A DNA stretch of 64,000 nt from Enterobacterales bacterium CwR94 (GCA_002837195.1 KZ478062.1:248001-312000); one strand, 5' to 3'. Shown: positions 53,864 to 62,073, counted from the stretch's first letter. Program-made: numbers and translations. The notes: generated by a model not told the origin, from the sequence alone.

Positions 53864-54271
53864 AAATCGGTTCCTCTGGGGGCCTGTGGTGTGAATTTTG
53901 TTGTCCGATATATCGGACGGTTGTCTGTGATACTGGATGTTTTTCAGATTTGCATAAGTTATTTTTTTTTGCAAGATGGCGAATCGCAAATAATCTTCAA
54001 AGCGTGTGCCGGGCGAAAATATTGCGATGTTGTCTCAGGGTTTTTAAATAAAACTGTGAGAAAGGTCGCTGTTTTATTTTTACCAATAATGATTTATTGC
54101 CTTATTTTGGGGCGCAATAATAGTGCGAATAATGTGTAAATAATGTCATGTTTATTGCGTGATATTTCGCTCGCAGGTGGGGGATCTCTCTGTGTATCAT
54201 GCCGCTATGGCGTCGCACGGAGCGTGCACGATTTGCCCTGTGAATTCTGTTTTATATAAAAGGAAGAAAGC
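53864..54271. promoter_or_regulatory. Divergent control region ridA / iclR
   Basis: 408 bp without a gene, AT-rich from 53925 to 54180. It holds a perfect 16-bp palindrome GTCCGATATATCGGAC at 53903-53918, 40 bp above the ridA start, a natural operator for the adjacent IclR regulator. A smaller inverted repeat (GCACG-GAG-CGTGC, 54215-54227) lies nearer iclR. Clear -35/-10 pairs were not found. Confidence 0.65.
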
Positions 54272-55030
54272 GTGACCAAGCCTGATGAAAAGCCGTCGCG
54301 GGCCCGGGGAGTTGACCGCGTAGTGGACATTTTCCGCCAGTTACATCTTGCGCGCCAACCCATGTCGATGCGCGATTTGATCACCACCACGGGCGCCCCG
54401 CGTTCGTCGGTCTATGAGTTAGTCAGCCTGTTGTCTGAGGCTGGGCTGCTCACCCTGACGCCAGAAGGCAATGTGCATTTTGGGCGTGAGATGCACTACT
54501 ACGGTGCGGATTATATGGCGCACAACGATCTGATTCGCCGCGCGCACCAAATGATGGTTGAGCTGGTGGCGCGTCACGGTGAGACCGTGCAACTCTGTAT
54601 GTTAGAAGGCAATAAGTACACGGTGGTGCTGTCTGAAAGCAACGCGCATCCCTTTAAAATCAGCTCGGATATCGGGGTGCGGGTGCCTATCCCGTGGACG
54701 GCGACCGGCCGTTTATTGCTCAGCGATATGCAAGATGATGAAATTCTGGCCTTAATCCCGGAAGAGGATTATCAACTGGCCAACGGGAACCTGGTCGATA
54801 AAGCCCTATTTATGAGTGATATTCGGAAAGCGGGTCACCAGGGCTATTGCATGACGGAAGGGTTGTCGGAGAGTTTTACCTGTTGTATGGCTGCGCCGAT
54901 TCGTTCGCGGGCGGGGCAAGCCGTGGCGGCATTTTGTTTTATGGTGAGCCGCGATACGCCGATGGCACGTCGACAAATGCTGTTGCAAGAACTGATTCAC
55001 TGCGGACAAAAGCTGTCTGATTTTTCATGA
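54272..55030 (+). CDS. IclR-family transcriptional regulator
   Basis: 252 residues. The start is GTG with AAGGAAG six bases upstream. The N-terminal winged helix (about 14-75: GVDRVVDIFRQLHLARQPMSMRDLITTTGAPRSSVYELVSLL) is followed by the IclR effector domain (YMAHNDLIRRAHQMMVELVARHGETVQLCMLEG..., then PIPWTATGRLLLSDM). It is divergent from the RidA-ABC-deaminase operon and is its probable regulator. Its last ~28 bases (GCGGACAAAAGCTGTCTGAT...) are copied four more times in the downstream repeat array. Confidence 0.9.
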   Translation: MTKPDEKPSRARGVDRVVDIFRQLHLARQPMSMRDLITTTGAPRSSVYELVSLLSEAGLLTLTPEGNVHFGREMHYYGADYMAHNDLIRRAHQMMVELVARHGETVQLCMLEGNKYTVVLSESNAHPFKISSDIGVRVPIPWTATGRLLLSDMQDDEILALIPEEDYQLANGNLVDKALFMSDIRKAGHQGYCMTEGLSESFTCCMAAPIRSRAGQAVAAFCFMVSRDTPMARRQMLLQELIHCGQKLSDFS

Positions 55031-56332
55031 AAGGTGTTGATGTTGGCCTTGGCGCTGTCTGTCCCCCATCCCAGCCTTCCCCCGCTGGCGGGGGAAGGAG
55101 CAAAACCGCTCCCATCCTGTTGATATGAGAGGTTGGGGAAGGTATAAATTTCCCCCTCCTGTTCACGGGAGGGGGTTAGGGGGAAGGACAGACGGCACCC
55201 ATCCTGTTCATATGAGAGGTTGGGGGAAGGAGCAAAACCGCTCCCATCCTGTTCACATGAAAGGTTGGGGAAGGGGTAAATTTCCCCCCCCCGTTCACGG
55301 GAGGGGGTTAGGGGGAGGGGCAGACGGTACCCATCCTGGCGGACAAAAGCTGTCTGATTTTTCTTGAAAGGTGTTGATGTTGGCCTTGGCGCTGTCTGTC
55401 CCCCATCCCAGCCTTCCCCCGCTGGCGGGGGAAGGGGCGAAACAACCCCATTCTGTTCATATGAGAGGTTGGGGAAGGAAGTAAATTTCCCCTCCTGCTT
55501 ACGGGAGGGGGTTAGGGGGAGGGACAGACGGTACCCAACCTGGCGGACAAAAGCTGTCTGATTTTTCTTGAAAGATGTTGATGTTGGCCTTGGCGCTGTC
55601 TGTCCCCCATCCCAGCCTTCCCCCGCAGGCGGGGGAAGGAGCAAAACCGCTCCCATCCCGTTCATATGAGAGGTTGGGGAAGGGGTAAATTCCCCCCTCC
55701 CGTTCACGGGAGGGGGTTAGGGGGAGGGGCAGACGGCATCCATCCTGGCGGACAAAAGCTGTCTGATTTTTCTTGAAAGGTGTTGATGTTGGCCTTGGCG
55801 CTTTCTGTCCCCCATCCCAGCCTTCCCCCGCTGGCGGGGGAAGGGGCGAAACAGCACCCATCCTGTTCATATGAGAGGTTGGGGAAGGGGTAAATTTCCC
55901 CCTCCCGTTCACGGGAGGGGGGTTAGGGGGAGGGGCAGACGGCACCCATCCTGTTCATATGAGAGGTTGGGGAAGGGGTAAATTCCCCCCTCCCGTTCAC
56001 GGGAGGGGGTTAGGGGGAGGGGCAGACGGCATCCATCCTGGCGGACAAAAGCTGTCTGATTTTTCTTGAAAGGTGTTGATGTTGGCCTTGGCGCTTTCTG
56101 TCCCCCATCCCAGCCTTCCCCCGCTGGCGGGGGAAGGGGCGAAACAGCACCCATCCTGTTCATATGAGAGGTTGGGGAAGGGGTAAATTTCCCCCTCCCG
56201 TTCACGGGAGGGGGGTTAGGGGGAGGGGCAGACGGCACCCATCCTGTTCACATGAGAGGTTGGGGAAGGGGTAAATTTCCCCCTCCTGTTTACGGGAGGG
56301 GGTTAGGGGGAGGGGCAGACGGCACCCAGCCT
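55031..56332. repeat. 1.3-kb GC-rich repeat array 4, with copies of the iclR 3' end
   Basis: Five tandem units begin with GCGGACAAAAGCTGTCTGAT: the original inside iclR at 55002 and copies at 55339, 55543, 55748 and 56041 (spacings 337, 204, 205, 293 bp). Each unit then has TTGATGTTGGCCTTGGCGCT, the TGTCCCCCATCCCAGCC hairpin block, one or two 'CATCCTGTTCATATGAGAGG' linkers and the GGGAGGGGGTTAGGGGGAGG block. The units at 55748 and 56041 look almost identical, suggesting a recent duplication. Long ORFs across it are artefacts. It lies between the convergent iclR and mqo genes. Confidence 0.93.
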
Positions 56333-56338
56333 ATTCTT

Positions 56339-57946
56339 TTACTGCGCGATACTTTGTTGCGCTGTGGCTTCGTCGTTAGCTGCTTCGGCTGGCTGGTAAT
56401 CCAGTTGCAGCACACGGCTGGTTTCTGACAGTTCGCGCTCGGTTGCCGCCACGTTACCGTTCAGTTTGCTGCCATAGGAAGGAATAATGTCTTTCAGCTT
56501 GGTCTGCCATTCCGGCGTAGTGACTTTGTCTTTAAACACTTTTTCCATCAGGTGCAGCATGATCGGCGCGGCCGTAGAGGCACCCGGAGAAGCGCCGAGC
56601 AGGGCAGACATGCTGCCATCTTCTGACGTGACCACTTCCGTACCCAGCTTCAACACGCCGCCTTTCTCTTCATCTTTTTCAATGATTTGCACGCGTTGAC
56701 CCGCATGTACCAGGCGCCAGTCTTCTTTCTTCGCTTCCGGGAAGTACTCTTTCAGCGCGGCGTAGCGGTCATCATCTGACAGCATTACCTGGCTAATCAG
56801 GTATTTCACCAGATCAAAGTTATCCAGGCCCACATGCATCATCGGAAGCACATTGGCGGTGGTGATGGAGCCGAACATATCCCACAGAGAACCGTTTTTC
56901 AGGTACTTGGTGGAGAAGGTGGCAAACGGGCCAAACAGCAGCACTTGCTTGCCATCCAACATACGGGTGTCGAGGTGAGGAACGGACATCGGTGGTGCGC
57001 CAACAGAGGCTTTACCGTACACCTTTGCCAGATGGCGTTTGACCACCTCTGGGTTCTCCGTGACCAGGAATTCACCGCCAACCGGGAAGCCTGCGTACTT
57101 CTTCGACTCAGGAATGCCGGATTTTTGCAGCAGAGGCAGTGCCGCACCGCCTGCGCCGATAAACACATATTTCGCGGTGATCACGTGGTCGGCGTCGTTT
57201 TTCAGATCGCGCACCGTTACGTTCCAGCTACCGTCGGCATTGCGCGCTAAATCACGCACTTCATGGCCCGTTTGCAGGCTGAATTTATTGCTCTTCTGCA
57301 ATGAGGCAACCAACTGGCGCGTGATTTCACCGTAGTTCACATCCGTACCGATGTTGATATGGGTTGCGGCCACTTTCTGGTTGGGATCACGTCCTTCCAT
57401 CACCAGCGGCACCCACTTTTTGATCTGCTCTGGATCCTGGCTGTACTCCATGCCGCGGAACAAGGTGCTGGCTTTCAGCGCTTCGACGCGCTTTTTCAGG
57501 AACTCAACATTCTCATCGCCCCACACAAAACTCATGTGTGGCACGCTGTTGATAAAGCTGCGTGGGTTGCTCAGTACGTTACGCTGCACCTGATGCGCCC
57601 AAAACTGGCGTGAAACCTGGAATGCTTCGTTGATCTCAACGGCTTTTTTAATTTCTACCGACCCGTCGGCTTTCTCCGGCGTGTAGTTCAGCTCCATCAG
57701 GGCTGAGTGACCGGTACCGGCATTGTTCCAGCCGTTTGAACTCTCTTCTGCGACCGCATCAAGACGTTCAACCATATTAATCTGCCATTCAGGTTCCAAT
57801 TCTTGCAGATAGGTTCCTAAAGTGGCACTCATGATGCCGCCGCCAATAAGGAGGACGTCGACATTTTTTTCCTGTTCAGCGATGGCTTGCTTGCTGACGC
57901 CGATGGCGTTCATACACAGAGCCAGAAGTACTGCGATCTTGCGCAT
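56339..57946 (-). CDS. mqo: Mqo, malate:quinone oxidoreductase
   Basis: 535 residues from the ATG at 57946, which has GGAG nine bases upstream; the in-frame TTG at 57961 overlaps that site. It matches E. coli Mqo (548 aa): an N-terminal hydrophobic stretch, the FAD-binding [20 protein letters not shown] (about 31-50), [35 protein letters not shown], and [16 protein letters not shown] near the C terminus. It oxidises malate to oxaloacetate and feeds the quinone pool at the inner membrane. The C-terminal ~25 residues are low-complexity, Ala/Gln-rich. The stop lies next to repeat array 4. Confidence 0.95.
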   Translation of the reverse strand: MRKIAVLLALCMNAIGVSKQAIAEQEKNVDVLLIGGGIMSATLGTYLQELEPEWQINMVERLDAVAEESSNGWNNAGTGHSALMELNYTPEKADGSVEIKKAVEINEAFQVSRQFWAHQVQRNVLSNPRSFINSVPHMSFVWGDENVEFLKKRVEALKASTLFRGMEYSQDPEQIKKWVPLVMEGRDPNQKVAATHINIGTDVNYGEITRQLVASLQKSNKFSLQTGHEVRDLARNADGSWNVTVRDLKNDADHVITAKYVFIGAGGAALPLLQKSGIPESKKYAGFPVGGEFLVTENPEVVKRHLAKVYGKASVGAPPMSVPHLDTRMLDGKQVLLFGPFATFSTKYLKNGSLWDMFGSITTANVLPMMHVGLDNFDLVKYLISQVMLSDDDRYAALKEYFPEAKKEDWRLVHAGQRVQIIEKDEEKGGVLKLGTEVVTSEDGSMSALLGASPGASTAAPIMLHLMEKVFKDKVTTPEWQTKLKDIIPSYGSKLNGNVAATERELSETSRVLQLDYQPAEAANDEATAQQSIAQ

Positions 57947-58051
57947 GGGGGAATTCTCCAACGTTTACATGCAACACGGTTTTGCAGGTGTAACAGTCTC
58001 ACCTCTGACGGGCATTTCACTGTTTACGGCGATTCAAACGGGTACTCACAA

Positions 58052-58076
58052 GAAAAACCCACGCCAGGCGTGGGTT
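58052..58076 (-). terminator. Intrinsic terminator downstream of the AhpD-like gene
   Basis: Read leftward: AACCCACG, CCTGG loop, CGTGGGTT, TTTTC. It lies 120 bp after the AhpD-like stop, and isolates that transcript from mqo. Confidence 0.8.
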
Positions 58077-58195
58077 AACTGCTCGTTATACAAGCGGAGG
58101 GAAATATAACATTTCAGTAATGAAAATAAAAAAATTGTTGAATTTTTATAACCTTATTTTAAATGTGGAATTTTCTGGTGGTCCTGTTTGCGCAC

Positions 58196-58648
58196 TTAAC
58201 GCGGCGCGCTGTCAGGCAATTTTTGCAGGCTGATCGCCATGCGGTTGTAGGCATTCATCAGGCCAATCGCAATGTTAAGATCGACAATCTCTTTTTCGCT
58301 AAACTGCTGCTGCATTTCAGAAAACTGGGCGTCAGTAATGTGCTGGTTGGCAATCAGCGTCAGGGATTCAGACCAGGCAAGGGCTGCACGTTCGCGCGCA
58401 TCAAACCAGTTTCCGGCTTCGCGCCAGGCCAGCGTGAGCGTAATCTTTTCCTGCGGGACGCCGGATTTCAGCAGATCGCGTGTGTGCATGTCCAGGCAGT
58501 ACGCGCAGCCGTTGATTTGTGAAACGCGCAGGAACACCAGCTCAATCAGTGTCGGGCACAGACCACTTTGCGACACATAGCTGTAGACGCCGCCCAGCGC
58601 TTTCATGCCATTGGGTGATGCTTTTGTATAATCGATACGTTCGCTCAT
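58196..58648 (-). CDS. AhpD-like carboxymuconolactone decarboxylase family protein
   Basis: 150 residues, all-helical CMD/AhpD fold with the redox motif C48-A-Y-C51-L-D-M-H55 (CxxCxxxH) in VSQINGCAYCLDMHTRDLL, as in alkylhydroperoxidase-type proteins. Start: the ATG at 58648 with GAGG seven bases upstream; the longer ORF runs through the divergent regulator and is not used. It is divergent from a MocR regulator; a TGGACCAGT box lies in the gap. It probably deals with peroxides or reactive organics, together with the azoreductase beyond the regulator. Its substrate is unknown. Confidence 0.87.
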   Translation of the reverse strand: MSERIDYTKASPNGMKALGGVYSYVSQSGLCPTLIELVFLRVSQINGCAYCLDMHTRDLLKSGVPQEKITLTLAWREAGNWFDARERAALAWSESLTLIANQHITDAQFSEMQQQFSEKEIVDLNIAIGLMNAYNRMAISLQKLPDSAPR

Positions 58649-58673
58649 GCTGTACCTCATCGTCATCATTATG

Positions 58674-58696
58674 TGGACCAGTGAGAACTTCACTGG
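58674..58696. promoter_or_regulatory. Candidate MocR operator 1 (TGGACCAGT with inverted half)
   Basis: TGGACCAGT at 58674-58682; CCAGTG and CACTGG form an inverted repeat spaced by 7 bases (58678-58696). An inverted exact copy of the 9-mer lies at 58757-58765 just inside the MocR gene, and a third copy at 60173. Confidence 0.55.
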
Positions 58697-58735
58697 CGAT
58701 AGCGTCATTCTCGCCGCGCTTATGGGATAGCAACA

Positions 58736-60169
58736 GTGCCAAAAAACGACAATCTTACTGGTCCATTCGATCTCCGAGCCTTGCCGCTTGACCGTCAGCA
58801 ACCGCGTCAGCTCAGCGAACAAATTCGTCTGGGCATCACCGCGGCAATTACCGAAGGGCGTTTGCTGCCCGGCAGTCGCGTGCCCTCGTGCCGTGATCTG
58901 GCGGTGCAACTGGGCGTGGCGCGAGGGACTGTGCGCCTGGCGTATGACATGTTGGCGGAAAGCCAGCTTCTGGTTGCCAGAGGCGCAGCGGGCACCTATG
59001 TGGCGCGGCGTCCTCACACAGCACCGGTGCCTGCAACTCGGCTCAATATCGCAACGCCGCTCAGCGATGTGGTGTATGACTTCGATGCGCCGCCGTTAAC
59101 GTTTCAGATGGGCGTGCCTGCCAATGATGTGTTCCCGGCCAAAGTGTGGGCGCGCATCCTGAGCCGCGAGGCGCGTGCCATGGTCAGTGCCCCCGTGAGC
59201 TATCCCGATCCGCGCGGCAGCGTGATTTTGCGGGAGGCACTGGTCGGTTATTTAGCGATGACGCGTGGACTGCACTGCGATGTGTCGCAGGTGTTTATCA
59301 CTAACGGCTATGCGGGTGCACTGGGTATTACGCTGATGTCGCTGGGGCTGTATGGCACGCAGGGGTGGATGGAAGATCCCGGCTATCTCATTGCGGAAAA
59401 AGCCTTGCGCCTGGCGAAGGTGGATATTGTTGCGGTGCCGGTTGATGAGCAGGGCTTGCAGGTTGAAGCGGGCATTGCGCTGGCGGAAAACGCGGCGTTT
59501 GCACTGGTGACAGCCGGGCAGCAGGCTCCCCTGGGCACGACGCTGTCATTGGCACGCCGTCACGCCTTGCTCGAATGGGCCAATCGCGGACAGCGCTGGA
59601 TTATCGAAGATGACTATCTTGGCGAGCTGCAATTGCAGGGCCGCGCTGCGCCTGCGCTGGCGTCGCTGGATACCGAGGGCCGGGTGATTCATATCGGCAC
59701 CTTTAGCAAAACCCTCAGTCCGACATTGCGGCTGGGCTATATGGTGGTGCCGCCTGCGCTGGCGGCGTCGTTTGGCGATAACATTGCGGCACTGGCTCCC
59801 GCTTCAGCGTTTGTTTTACATAACGCGGTCGCCGCTTTTATGAAGGAAGGCCACTTTCTGCGTCATTTGCGCCGCATGAAACGGGTTTATGCCGAACGTT
59901 TAGCCATGATGTTGCAGAGTTTATCAGTGCACTTTGCACAGGTGCAGCAATCGGGGCTGGCGGTCATCGTTCGGTTACCTGACGACAGTGATGATCGTGC
60001 CATTGCCCGCGAAGCCTTAGCCTGGGGAATGGCACCGTCACCGCTCTCGCTTTGGTATAAACAGGCGTCAGGGCAAAAAGGGTTGCTGCTTGGCGTCACC
60101 AATATGCCGCCAAACGGATTCGACCGCTGTGCCGATCAGCTCAAGGCGCTGTGCGATCGCTACGCCTGA
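58736..60169 (+). CDS. MocR-type (GntR + aminotransferase) regulator
   Basis: 477 residues, GTG start at 58736 with only a weak ribosome binding site. The winged-helix part (about 20-90: QLSEQIRLGITAAITEGRLLPGSRVPSCRDLAVQLGVARGTVRLAYDMLAE) is joined to an aminotransferase-like domain. The PLP lysine lies in HIGTFSKTLSPTLRLGYMV (about 325), and WIIEDDYLGELQ carries the conserved Asp. Targets are probably the divergent AhpD-like gene and the downstream azoreductase gene, because the same 9-bp box flanks all three. Confidence 0.9.
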   Translation: MPKNDNLTGPFDLRALPLDRQQPRQLSEQIRLGITAAITEGRLLPGSRVPSCRDLAVQLGVARGTVRLAYDMLAESQLLVARGAAGTYVARRPHTAPVPATRLNIATPLSDVVYDFDAPPLTFQMGVPANDVFPAKVWARILSREARAMVSAPVSYPDPRGSVILREALVGYLAMTRGLHCDVSQVFITNGYAGALGITLMSLGLYGTQGWMEDPGYLIAEKALRLAKVDIVAVPVDEQGLQVEAGIALAENAAFALVTAGQQAPLGTTLSLARRHALLEWANRGQRWIIEDDYLGELQLQGRAAPALASLDTEGRVIHIGTFSKTLSPTLRLGYMVVPPALAASFGDNIAALAPASAFVLHNAVAAFMKEGHFLRHLRRMKRVYAERLAMMLQSLSVHFAQVQQSGLAVIVRLPDDSDDRAIAREALAWGMAPSPLSLWYKQASGQKGLLLGVTNMPPNGFDRCADQLKALCDRYA

Positions 60170-60172
60170 TCT

Positions 60173-60206
60173 TGGACCAGTAAAAACGTGCATTCTTGTC
60201 ACTGGT
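60173..60206. promoter_or_regulatory. Candidate MocR operator 2, upstream of the azoreductase gene
   Basis: TGGACCAGT at 60173-60181 and an inverted ACTGGT at 60201-60206, in the 93-bp gap between the regulator and the azoreductase gene. Confidence 0.5.
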
Positions 60207-60262
60207 GACGATGACATTGCCTCAGTAAAGTGGCCGCCAAACCACTACTGGAGCGCAATCTG

Positions 60263-60892
60263 ATGAAACTGTTACACGTTGATGCCAGCCCAAAAGGTGA
60301 AAAATCCAACTCCCGCATGCTGTCTCGTTATTTTGTCAGCCAGTTGCAGCAGCACATTCCTGCTGTCGACATCACCTACCTCGATCTGGCTGAAACGCCG
60401 ATTGACCATGTGACCGGGGAGTTCGTTAAGGCGACCTACACGCCAGAAGAAGATCGTACGCCAGCCATGCGGGCGGTGTTGGCACCCTCAGACGCACTCT
60501 GTGAACAACTGCTGAATGCCGATGCCCTGTTGTTTGCCATGCCAATGTATAACTGGAGTATGCCTTCAGTATTTAAGGCCTACATTGATACCATTATCCG
60601 TACCAATCTGACCTATACGTTTGGCGCAGAGGGCAACATTATTGGGAAACTGACGCGTCAGAAAACCCTGTTCCTGACCACGCGCGGCACGGACTCAAGT
60701 CCAGGTTCGCCCTTTGCCGGGATGGATGCCTTAACGCCAGCCTTGCGGGCCGCGTTTAAATTTATCGGTGTCGAACATCCTGATTTTGTGAACGCAGAGC
60801 CGATGGAGTTTGTGAATCAGGCCGCCCGTGCGCGCGGAATTGCACGCGCTAAAGCAGAATTAGAAATACTGGCCCTGCAGTGGTCTGTGTAA
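60263..60892 (+). CDS. FMN-dependent NADH-azoreductase (AzoR-like)
   Basis: 209 residues (E. coli AzoR 201) with a flavodoxin-like fold: MKLLHVDASPKGEKSNSRMLSRYF at the FMN phosphate site, MPMYNWSMPSVFKAYIDTIIR (about 94-114) and TTRGTDSSPGSPFAGMD (about 142-158). Start: the ATG at 60263 with GGAG nine bases upstream. Family members reduce quinones, azo dyes and nitro-compounds with NADH, giving thiol/quinone-stress resistance. It lies downstream of a MocR regulator and shares its box. It could also be a paralogue specialised for another electrophile. Confidence 0.9.
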   Translation: MKLLHVDASPKGEKSNSRMLSRYFVSQLQQHIPAVDITYLDLAETPIDHVTGEFVKATYTPEEDRTPAMRAVLAPSDALCEQLLNADALLFAMPMYNWSMPSVFKAYIDTIIRTNLTYTFGAEGNIIGKLTRQKTLFLTTRGTDSSPGSPFAGMDALTPALRAAFKFIGVEHPDFVNAEPMEFVNQAARARGIARAKAELEILALQWSV

Positions 60893-60966
60893 GAGAATTC
60901 TCGTTAAGACCCGGTTTAGGTTGATGTGGTTATAATTTGGCCCGTCATATTTACAGGAGAACCCCC

Positions 60967-60999
60967 TTGGACAGTCATCGGTTATCACAACCCGTCTAA
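60967..60999 (+). CDS. Upstream leader ORF 1 (10 residues)
   Basis: TTG start seven bases after GGAG; encodes MDSHRLSQPV. The stop codon abuts the left arm of the first alternative hairpin (61000-61006), so ribosome position could decide folding. A predicted leader peptide; no homologue is recognised. Confidence 0.4.
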   Translation: MDSHRLSQPV

Positions 61000-61106
61000 G
61001 GCAGGCCACATTTTGTTGCCTGCCCAATTTCTGGCAGGCAATGCATTAATTCCTTTCTTAATTAGCGCATAGCTTTTGCTTTATATCCGTCTTCAGGAGA
61101 GCGGTT

Positions 61107-61166
61107 ATGCGTATTCTCATGAGTTATCAAGGTTTGTTCCCTCCCGGCGAGTCGATGTCTGCGTAA
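61107..61166 (+). CDS. Upstream leader ORF 2 (19 residues, Pro-Pro-Gly)
   Basis: ATG seven bases after AGGAG; encodes MRILMSYQGLFPPGESMSA. Pro-Pro-Gly is a known slow, EF-P-dependent motif, and proline-codon leader peptides control mgtA and mgtC in Salmonella. The ribosome binding site is stronger than that of many genes in this window. I do not recognise the peptide. Confidence 0.5.
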   Translation: MRILMSYQGLFPPGESMSA

Positions 61167-61245
61167 TGCACTGACTTCGCGGCGTGCTGTGTCACGTCGA
61201 TCTTCTTGCTAAGGCGCGCGATCGCGCCACAACGGAGAGCCTCCC

Positions 61246-61953
61246 ATGGCATGGACTCCTTTTATCATTCATCTGGCGCTGGCAGTGTTGCTGGGCGCTG
61301 TTATCGGTGCTGAGCGTCAATGGCGTCAGCGTATGGCAGGTGTGCGCACCAATGCATTGGTCGCGACGGGCGCCGCCATTTTTATTCTCAGTTCTGTAAC
61401 GACCTCGCCGGACAGCCCTGGCCGCATCGCGGCACAGATTGTTTCCGGTATCGGTTTTCTGGGCGCTGGCGTGATTATGCGCCAGGGCATGAGCATCAGC
61501 GGATTGAATACGGCAGCCACGCTGTGGTGTTCGGCTGGTGTCGGGGTGTTATGCGGGCTAGGGCAGTTTGCCAACGCCGTCGTCGCGACGCTGGTACTGC
61601 TGTGTGCGAATGTCCTGCTGCGTGAAGCGGCATCGCGTATTAACCTGCACCCCAAAACGGTAGATAACGAAGTTGAGCAGCGCTATCGCCTGAGCATCGT
61701 GTGCGGCGGCAATGATGAAATCATGGTGCGCACGCTGATTCTGCAAGCGTTGAATGGCGCGCCGCTGCGCCTGCAGGCACTCACCAGTGCGGACACCAGT
61801 GATGGTGAGCGCATGGAAGTCAGCGCCGATATCCTCGCTTATCCCGCTGCACAGCGTGATATCGAAAACATTGTTTGCCGTATTAGCCTGGAAAAAAGCG
61901 TCAGTGCAGTGAACTGGCGTGTGGCCCAACCACAACCCGTAACCTGTGAATAG
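61246..61953 (+). CDS. MgtC/SapB-family inner-membrane protein
   Basis: 235 residues. The N-terminal membrane domain has four to five helices and the family signature: LAVLLGAVIGAERQWRQRMAGVRTNALVATGAA (about 11-43), GIGFLGAGVIMRQG and GLNTAATLWCSAGVGVLCG. The C-terminal soluble ACT-like domain (about 140-235) is present, as in virulence-type MgtC. MgtC proteins act in low-Mg2+ and acid stress by limiting the F-ATPase and altering phosphate and potassium balance. GGAG lies eight bases before the ATG. The long leader and a following 30-residue membrane peptide gene suggest a Salmonella-like control scheme. Confidence 0.92.
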   Translation: MAWTPFIIHLALAVLLGAVIGAERQWRQRMAGVRTNALVATGAAIFILSSVTTSPDSPGRIAAQIVSGIGFLGAGVIMRQGMSISGLNTAATLWCSAGVGVLCGLGQFANAVVATLVLLCANVLLREAASRINLHPKTVDNEVEQRYRLSIVCGGNDEIMVRTLILQALNGAPLRLQALTSADTSDGERMEVSADILAYPAAQRDIENIVCRISLEKSVSAVNWRVAQPQPVTCE

Positions 61954-61963
61954 GGAGACGAAA

Positions 61964-62056
61964 ATGAAAAAGCTCGATATCTACAGTGTTGTGATCATGT
62001 TCTTTATTGGCGTGGTGATCCTGAGCAACGGATTGCTGATGATCATGGCGGCCTGA
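61964..62056 (+). CDS. 30-residue single-helix membrane peptide downstream of MgtC
   Basis: MKKLDIYSVVIMFFIGVVIL followed by SNGLLMIMAA: a basic N terminus and one hydrophobic helix. The ATG has GGGAGACG just upstream and lies 10 bp after the MgtC stop; a strong intrinsic terminator follows. In Salmonella the 30-residue membrane peptide MgtR is encoded in the mgtCBR operon and promotes MgtC degradation. Size, topology and position match, but the sequence is not obviously MgtR. Too short for common gene callers. Confidence 0.68.
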   Translation: MKKLDIYSVVIMFFIGVVILSNGLLMIMAA

Positions 62057-62073
62057 GCGGTCGCCACACAGTA

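Larger units (their letters stand above)
60893..61245 (+). promoter_or_regulatory. Structured leader region of the MgtC-family gene
   Basis: 353 bp. A consensus -10 TATAAT lies at 60931-60936, with no good -35 (GGTTTAGGTTGA just upstream only vaguely recalls PhoP repeats). Two short ORFs with good ribosome binding sites follow (60967-60999 and 61107-61166). GCCTGCC at 61018-61024 can pair with GGCAGGC at 61000-61006 or at 61033-61039, so two 7-bp hairpins exclude each other. A further hairpin spans 61040-61071. GGCGCG-CGAT-CGCGCC (61213-61228) and GGAG-AGC-CTCC (61234-61244) lie right at the mgtC ribosome binding site. This layout resembles attenuator leaders of Mg2+-stress genes. Confidence 0.6.

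Noticed and set aside
55031-56332. Long ORFs on both strands across repeat array 4 (for example a 236-codon leftward one rich in LPPPAGEGWDGGQ).
   Set aside because: They are made only of tandem GC-rich hairpin units, are open in several frames at once, lack ribosome binding sites and contain palindromic repeats. They are artefacts of low stop density.
60893-60902. GAGAATTCTC palindrome after the azoreductase gene as terminator.
   Set aside because: There is no loop or T-run; a 10-bp palindrome alone is weak evidence.
60913-60932. PhoP box upstream of the MgtC leader (GGTTTA and TGGTTA).
   Set aside because: The spacing is 8 bases, not the required 5, and the second half deviates. Kept only as a remark in the leader entry.
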